Source of the DNA: Succinatimonas sp. UBA6849
GTDB lineage: Bacteria > Pseudomonadota > Gammaproteobacteria > Enterobacterales > Succinivibrionaceae
Assembly (NCBI GenBank): GCA_002449335.1
Contig: DKDL01000113.1
Span: forward strand, 1-8,211
Reading direction: 5' to 3'
Length of the DNA stretch: 8,211 nt
The position numbers and the translations under genes are program-made. Position 1 is the first letter of the stretch. Each line of letters begins with the position of its first letter. Under the pieces are notes generated by a model that had not been told where the DNA came from, searched no databases, and saw only the letters and a list, made by a program, of their open reading frames with translations. Below are positions 5,492 through 8,211 of the stretch, in pieces.

Positions 5492-6238
5492 ATGCAATTT
5501 CCAGTTGATTTACATACACATACTGTTGCAAGTTACCATGCATATTCAACTATTGTTGAATATGTCCATCAGGCACAAAAGTGTGGCATTAAGATGTTTG
5601 CAACTACCGATCATGGTCCATCATTAGAGGATGCACCTCATGTCTGGCATTTTGGCAATTTAAAAGTAGTTCCTAGAATTTGTGAAGGTATTGCTGTTTT
5701 ACGTGGTATTGAAGCTAATATCATGCCAGGTGGTAAGATTGATATTGATAAATACTACAGAGACAGACTGGATATCATTTTAGCGGGATTGCATCCTAAC
5801 AATCCTCCTACAAATCCAGAGGAGCACTTAAAGAACTACATCAGCATCATGGAAAAAGGCCTTGTGGATGTGATTTCTCATCCTGGTAATGCCTCATATC
5901 CATGTGACTATGAAGCACTACTTGAGGCAGCTAAAAAGTACAATGTAGCTATTGAGATTAACTCCTCATCTGATGTGAACACCAGAAAGGGCTCGCATGA
6001 TAATTGCGTAAAGATTGCTCATTTAGCTAAAAAAATTGGTAACACTATATCTTTAGGTACAGATTCTCACATCAGCTATTATTTAGGTAATTTTGAGAGT
6101 GTGATGGAGATTTTAAGAGATGCTGAAATTGGCGAGGATCAGATTATTAACACCTCACCTTTAAAGGTTTTAGATTTTCTAGAGTCTCGCGGTAAAGAGC
6201 CTATCGCACAAATGCGCAGTTTCTTTGAAAAGGCGTAA
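5492..6238 (+). CDS. ycdX: PHP-domain phosphatase, YcdX family
   Basis: This 248-residue protein of the PHP (polymerase and histidinol phosphatase) superfamily is very close to E. coli YcdX (about 245 residues), a trinuclear zinc phosphatase linked to swarming motility. All nine metal ligands of the YcdX site are in place: His8, His10 and His16 in DLHTHTVASYHAYS, His41 in TTDHGP, Glu74 in RGIEANI, His101 in AGLHP, His130 in SHPGN, and Asp191 and His193 in LGTDSH. The family tail NFLESRG-PIA is seen here as DFLESRGKEPIA. I chose the ATG at 5492 because GGGAG lies five bases before it and the family begins at this point. The in-frame TTG at 5480 contributes bases to that site. It follows the HAD-Nudix gene by 22 bases and closes the gene string. 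The natural substrate is not known. Confidence 0.95.
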   Translation: MQFPVDLHTHTVASYHAYSTIVEYVHQAQKCGIKMFATTDHGPSLEDAPHVWHFGNLKVVPRICEGIAVLRGIEANIMPGGKIDIDKYYRDRLDIILAGLHPNNPPTNPEEHLKNYISIMEKGLVDVISHPGNASYPCDYEALLEAAKKYNVAIEINSSSDVNTRKGSHDNCVKIAHLAKKIGNTISLGTDSHISYYLGNFESVMEILRDAEIGEDQIINTSPLKVLDFLESRGKEPIAQMRSFFEKA

Positions 6239-6246
6239 GCCTTTTC
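6227..6246 (+). terminator. Terminator overlapping the ycdX stop codon
   Basis: GAAAAGGC (6227-6234) pairs with GCCTTTTC (6239-6246) around the loop GTAA, and the loop contains the TAA stop codon of ycdX (6236-6238). The stem itself ends in a T-run and is followed by more pyrimidines (tcctttaa). A ribosome finishing ycdX would cover the stem, so termination may depend on ribosome release. Confidence 0.7.
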
Positions 6247-6258
6247 TCCTTTAAGACT

Positions 6259-6283
6259 AAAAAGGTCAGCGCAAGCTGACCTT
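6259..6283 (-). terminator. Terminator for the minus-strand binding-protein gene, possibly bidirectional
   Basis: AAGGTCAGC (6262-6270) pairs perfectly with GCTGACCTT (6275-6283) around GCAA. Read on the minus strand, the stem is followed by a run of five T (6263-6259), which is the stronger orientation and suits the gene ending at 6311. On the plus strand only a short T tract follows, so it may act as a backup for the ycdX string. Confidence 0.8.
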
Positions 6284-6310
6284 CTAATATGGTTATTAAA
6301 GAACTAGAGA

Positions 6311-7066
6311 TTATTTGTTTTCTTCTCTTTTACCAAACCACTTCTCGTAGATCTTGTCATAAGTACCGTTAGCTTTGATCTTCTTCAAGCCATCTTCAAT
6401 TTTATCTGATAACTCTTTGTTGTTCTTTGAGGTAACGATACCGTACTGTTCTTGAGTGAACTTATCGTTGATCATAAAGAGTTTGTCATTCTTTGAGGTA
6501 GCTAAGTAGTACTCTAATACAGGCTTGTCGTTTACTGTTGCATCGCATGAACCCTTGTTAAGCTCCATGAAAGCTTCAGATGCAGTATTAAACTGTGTTA
6601 CGTTAGCGCCTTCAATCTTTTGGGCGAACATCGCACCAGAAGTTCCGATCTGAGCACAGATGCTTCTGCCTTTTAAGTCTGATAATTTCTTAATTTCGTC
6701 TTTCTTTTCAACACGAACTAAAGCACCTAAGCCAGCATCATAGTAAGGTTCAGAGAAATTAACAATCTTTTTGCGCTCATCAGTGATGGTAAAGCCAGAG
6801 ATTGCAACATCAATCTGATTAGTTACAACAGCAGGGATCTGTCCATCAAAAGGCATACTTGAAATGTTGGTCTTATAGCCTTCAACTTCTGCTACAGCAT
6901 TGATGATATCAACATCGAAACCTATTAATTCTGAGGTTTTCTGATCCATAAATTCAAATGGAGCAAAAGAAGGCTCAGTTGCAACTCTTAATACATTGTC
7001 ATCAGCAAAAGCGTTAGTAGCTGAAAGTACTGCAACACTTAAAATGGCGCTTTTTACAAAATTCAT
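6311..7066 (-). CDS. Periplasmic polar amino-acid-binding protein of an ABC transporter (family 3)
   Basis: This 251-residue secreted protein belongs to the solute-binding family 3 (GlnH/HisJ/ArtJ type). The signal peptide has Lys5, a hydrophobic core (7-16) and a cleavage site after AFA (19-21), leaving DDNVLRVATEP as the mature start. Family marks are FAPFEFMD (34-41), GFDVDIINAVAE (49-60), GFTITDERKK (91-100) and NFSEPYYDAG (103-112). Arg98 should bind the substrate carboxylate, and Asp180 in ATVNDKP the amino group. The closest pattern I recognise is GlnH-like, but specificity cannot be fixed by eye. GAGGA lies close before the ATG. No permease or ATPase gene adjoins it: its 3' side faces ycdX across terminators and its 5' side faces a divergent gene. 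It therefore probably serves a transporter encoded elsewhere. Its two cysteines, Cys137 and Cys174, could form a periplasmic disulfide. Confidence 0.92.
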   Translation of the reverse strand: MNFVKSAILSVAVLSATNAFADDNVLRVATEPSFAPFEFMDQKTSELIGFDVDIINAVAEVEGYKTNISSMPFDGQIPAVVTNQIDVAISGFTITDERKKIVNFSEPYYDAGLGALVRVEKKDEIKKLSDLKGRSICAQIGTSGAMFAQKIEGANVTQFNTASEAFMELNKGSCDATVNDKPVLEYYLATSKNDKLFMINDKFTQEQYGIVTSKNNKELSDKIEDGLKKIKANGTYDKIYEKWFGKREENK

Positions 7067-7087
7067 AATTTCCTCAAACTATTATTT

Positions 7088-7107
7088 ACTAGCGCAGATC
7101 TGCTAGT
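7088..7107. promoter_or_regulatory. Dyad in the divergent intergenic region, next to the binding-protein gene
   Basis: ACTAGC (7088-7093) and GCTAGT (7102-7107) form an inverted repeat that overlaps the perfect 10-bp palindrome GCAGATCTGC (7094-7103). It lies about 20 to 40 bases before the minus-strand binding-protein start, in its 5' leader or promoter. It is a plausible regulator site. No named regulator box is matched. Confidence 0.4.
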
Positions 7108-7150
7108 TTATTTGTTAAATATTCACTTAATAACTATAATTTAATAATAA

Positions 7151-7164
7151 GCATTGAATAATGC
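7151..7164. promoter_or_regulatory. Short dyad between the divergent promoters
   Basis: GCATT (7151-7155) and AATGC (7160-7164) flank GAAT. It lies roughly midway between the two divergent start codons, next to AT-rich promoter-like DNA. TAAAAT at 7175-7180 could be the -10 box of the acetyltransferase gene, but TTGAAT (7154-7159) is only 15 bases before it. Evidence for a specific regulator is lacking. Confidence 0.3.
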
Positions 7165-7223
7165 AAGAGATTACTAAAATGTTCTTTTTGCTCTAGAACA
7201 GTGCGGATTTTAAGGAGATAAAT

Positions 7224-7796
7224 ATGCAACTTCTTCATGAATTAGCTGAAAAAGCAGTACATCTGAAAAACATCAGATACAACATGAAAAGATCTTACAA
7301 AATTCGTCGTGATCTTACAGAACAGTTAGAGATTGGGGAAGGGGAGACTCTTACTTTTAAACGAGGTGATGTTAAGTATTTAAAGCAGATTGAAAACTTG
7401 CATCTAGAACTCTTCAGACAACCACTCTATCCATGGTTAGTATGGTTATATCGCTTTAGAGCAAAAGAGCTTATAAGCGTAGTTGTCGATAATAATGACA
7501 AAGTAATAGCCTATGATCTGTTCTTCTTCCAACCTGTAGAAGCCAATCAAAAAGTCATTCATGAACTCTATGTGGGTGTTGAATACAAGTACCAGGATAA
7601 AGGTATTGGTGTAAAGCTAAGACAATACTCTTCAAAATGCTATGACGAAGGCTATTTAGATGGTATTTCAACGTTAGCAGCCTTTGATAATATCAAAGCA
7701 TTGAGAACAGCTCAAAAGGCTGGTTTTGCTATCACCAAGACTAGTGCTAAGCCATTAGCTCACTACCTTTATAAGCATCTTACTAGACGCTATTAG
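7224..7796 (+). CDS. GNAT-family N-acetyltransferase
   Basis: This 190-residue cytosolic protein has an acetyl-CoA-dependent GNAT domain in its second half. Motif A is strand VIHELYVGVE (111-120) followed by the pyrophosphate-binding loop Gln124-Asp-Lys-Gly127-Ile-Gly129 (Q-x-x-G-x-G) and its helix. Motif B is the segment FDNIKALRTAQKAGF (154-168), typical of the family's late Asn-containing helix and the aromatic GF end. The first 45 residues are basic and helix-prone (for example RYNMKRSYKIRR, 18-29) and resemble no domain I know. AAGGAG lies six bases before the ATG. It is transcribed alone, divergent from the amino-acid-binding protein. The substrate may be an amine, a peptide N-terminus or a ribosomal protein, and nothing in view decides between them. 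Confidence 0.85.
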   Translation: MQLLHELAEKAVHLKNIRYNMKRSYKIRRDLTEQLEIGEGETLTFKRGDVKYLKQIENLHLELFRQPLYPWLVWLYRFRAKELISVVVDNNDKVIAYDLFFFQPVEANQKVIHELYVGVEYKYQDKGIGVKLRQYSSKCYDEGYLDGISTLAAFDNIKALRTAQKAGFAITKTSAKPLAHYLYKHLTRRY

Positions 7797-7816
7797 GTCA
7801 AGAGCTGTTAGTAGCT

Positions 7817-7849
7817 TATAGTAGAGAGTTTAGGACTATAGTTTTATTT
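7817..7849 (+). terminator. Weak candidate terminator after the acetyltransferase
   Basis: TATAGT (7817-7822) can pair with ACTATA (7835-7840) across a 12-base loop, followed by gttttattt. The stem is short and AT-rich, so stability is poor. I list it because no better terminator is present before the next promoter. Confidence 0.25.
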
Positions 7850-7906
7850 AAGAACAGATTCTGTCTGTCAAACTCTTTCCAGTGGTTATTTTGCCTGTTT
7901 TATCTG

Positions 7907-7912
7907 TATAAT
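7907..7912 (+). promoter_or_regulatory. Candidate -10 box for the right-edge gene
   Basis: A perfect TATAAT, preceded by TG, lies 27 bases before the ATG at 7940. The region 15 to 18 bases upstream (around TTATTT, 7886-7891) is a poor -35 match. Transcription would begin near 7918-7920, giving a very short leader. Confidence 0.5.
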
Positions 7913-7915
7913 CAA

Positions 7916-7930
7916 CCGAGGGGTGCTCGG
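7916..7930 (+). promoter_or_regulatory. CCGAG/CTCGG hairpin touching the Shine-Dalgarno of the right-edge gene
   Basis: CCGAG (7916-7920) and CTCGG (7926-7930) are exact complements around GGGTG. The right arm shares two G with the ribosome binding site GGAG (7929-7932). If transcripts start upstream they could fold and partly hide that site. If they start at about 7918-7920, as the -10 box suggests, most of the left arm would be untranscribed and the repeat could only act as DNA. Confidence 0.4.
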
Positions 7931-7939
7931 AGAATAATA

Positions 7940-8211
7940 ATGAAAGATATCAGTTCAGCAGATTCATTTAAGGATTTTACTTTAGATAACTCTATCTATA
8001 TTGATAAGACTCAATATTTACCAAGTTTAATCAAGCTTAAAAGAATCTTTATCTCACGTCCTCGTCGTTTTGGTAAATCACTTACCTTAGATACCATTGC
8101 TACATTATTTGGATATGGTGTAGAACCATACTTTAAAGGTACCTGGATTTATGACAAGTGGACAGAGCCTACCTATCCTGTATTTAGATCGGTTATTGTA
8201 CAGTTAGTTTG
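7940..8211 (+). CDS. AAA-ATPase-like / PD-(D/E)XK family protein, N-terminal part (runs off right edge)
   Basis: Ninety codons are present with no stop. The sequence shows the hallmark opening of the AAA-ATPase-like family: DFTLDNSIYIDKTQYL (12-27, with the YIDKT motif), then a P-loop-like RPRRFGKS (40-47) and the helix SLTLDTIATLFG that follows it. YFKGTWIYDKW (residues about 68-78) and YPVFRSVIVQL (82-92 in outline) are also typical. Members usually have 500 to 600 residues and end in a PD-(D/E)XK nuclease-like domain, which would lie beyond the window. They occur in multiple copies in many anaerobes. A role in defence or mobile DNA is suspected but not established. GGAG lies seven bases before the ATG. 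The two family genes at the window edges point away from each other. Confidence 0.85.
   Translation, partial: MKDISSADSFKDFTLDNSIYIDKTQYLPSLIKLKRIFISRPRRFGKSLTLDTIATLFGYGVEPYFKGTWIYDKWTEPTYPVFRSVIVQLV

Noticed and set aside
7854..7864. ACAGATTCTGT palindrome as a LexA (SOS) box
   Set aside because: The LexA site is CTGT-N8-ACAG; here the half-sites are in the opposite order with a one-base centre.

Overview
The window reads as chromosomal DNA of a low-GC gammaproteobacterium. The strongest taxonomic clue is the adjacent pair rcsF-trmO, which is also adjacent in Escherichia coli, together with close enterobacterial-type GltX and YcdX proteins. The AT-rich base composition and the incomplete AAA-ATPase-like/PD-(D/E)XK genes at both ends would suit an anaerobic gut or rumen member of the Aeromonadales, such as Succinivibrionaceae. 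That placement is inference, not something the sequence proves.

Layout. At the left edge (1-59, minus) are the first 19 codons of a probable AAA-ATPase-like protein reading out of the window. Next comes about 490 bp of very AT-rich non-coding DNA with dyads and two sets of 15-bp tandem repeats, leading into an aldo-keto reductase (553-1428, plus) that ends in a hairpin terminator. A 150-bp gap with two further hairpins precedes gltX (glutamyl-tRNA synthetase, 1621-3024), which has its own intrinsic terminator.

From 3073 to 6238 lies a tight plus-strand gene string: rcsF (outer-membrane lipoprotein stress sensor), trmO (tRNA-Thr m6t6A37 methyltransferase, overlapping rcsF by 29 bp), a two-domain HAD phosphatase-Nudix hydrolase fusion (overlapping trmO by 7 bp), and ycdX (PHP-family trinuclear-metal phosphatase, 22 bp further on). 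The string ends in a terminator whose loop contains the ycdX stop codon. A second hairpin next to it serves the convergent minus-strand gene (6311-7066), a periplasmic polar amino-acid-binding protein with no permease or ATPase gene beside it. Divergent from that gene is a GNAT-family N-acetyltransferase (7224-7796). The right edge (7940-8211) is the first 90 codons of a second AAA-ATPase-like gene, preceded by a good -10 box and a small hairpin.

How the genes relate. Most of the window is housekeeping: translation (gltX, trmO), envelope sensing (rcsF), small-molecule reduction and transport. The least ordinary items are the HAD-Nudix fusion, which could cleave a nucleoside-diphosphate derivative and then dephosphorylate a product, and its placement between an envelope sensor/tRNA-modification pair and another phosphatase. 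I found no CRISPR array, tRNA, rRNA, insertion sequence or convincing defence island inside the window. The two edge genes are partial, so their wider context is unseen.
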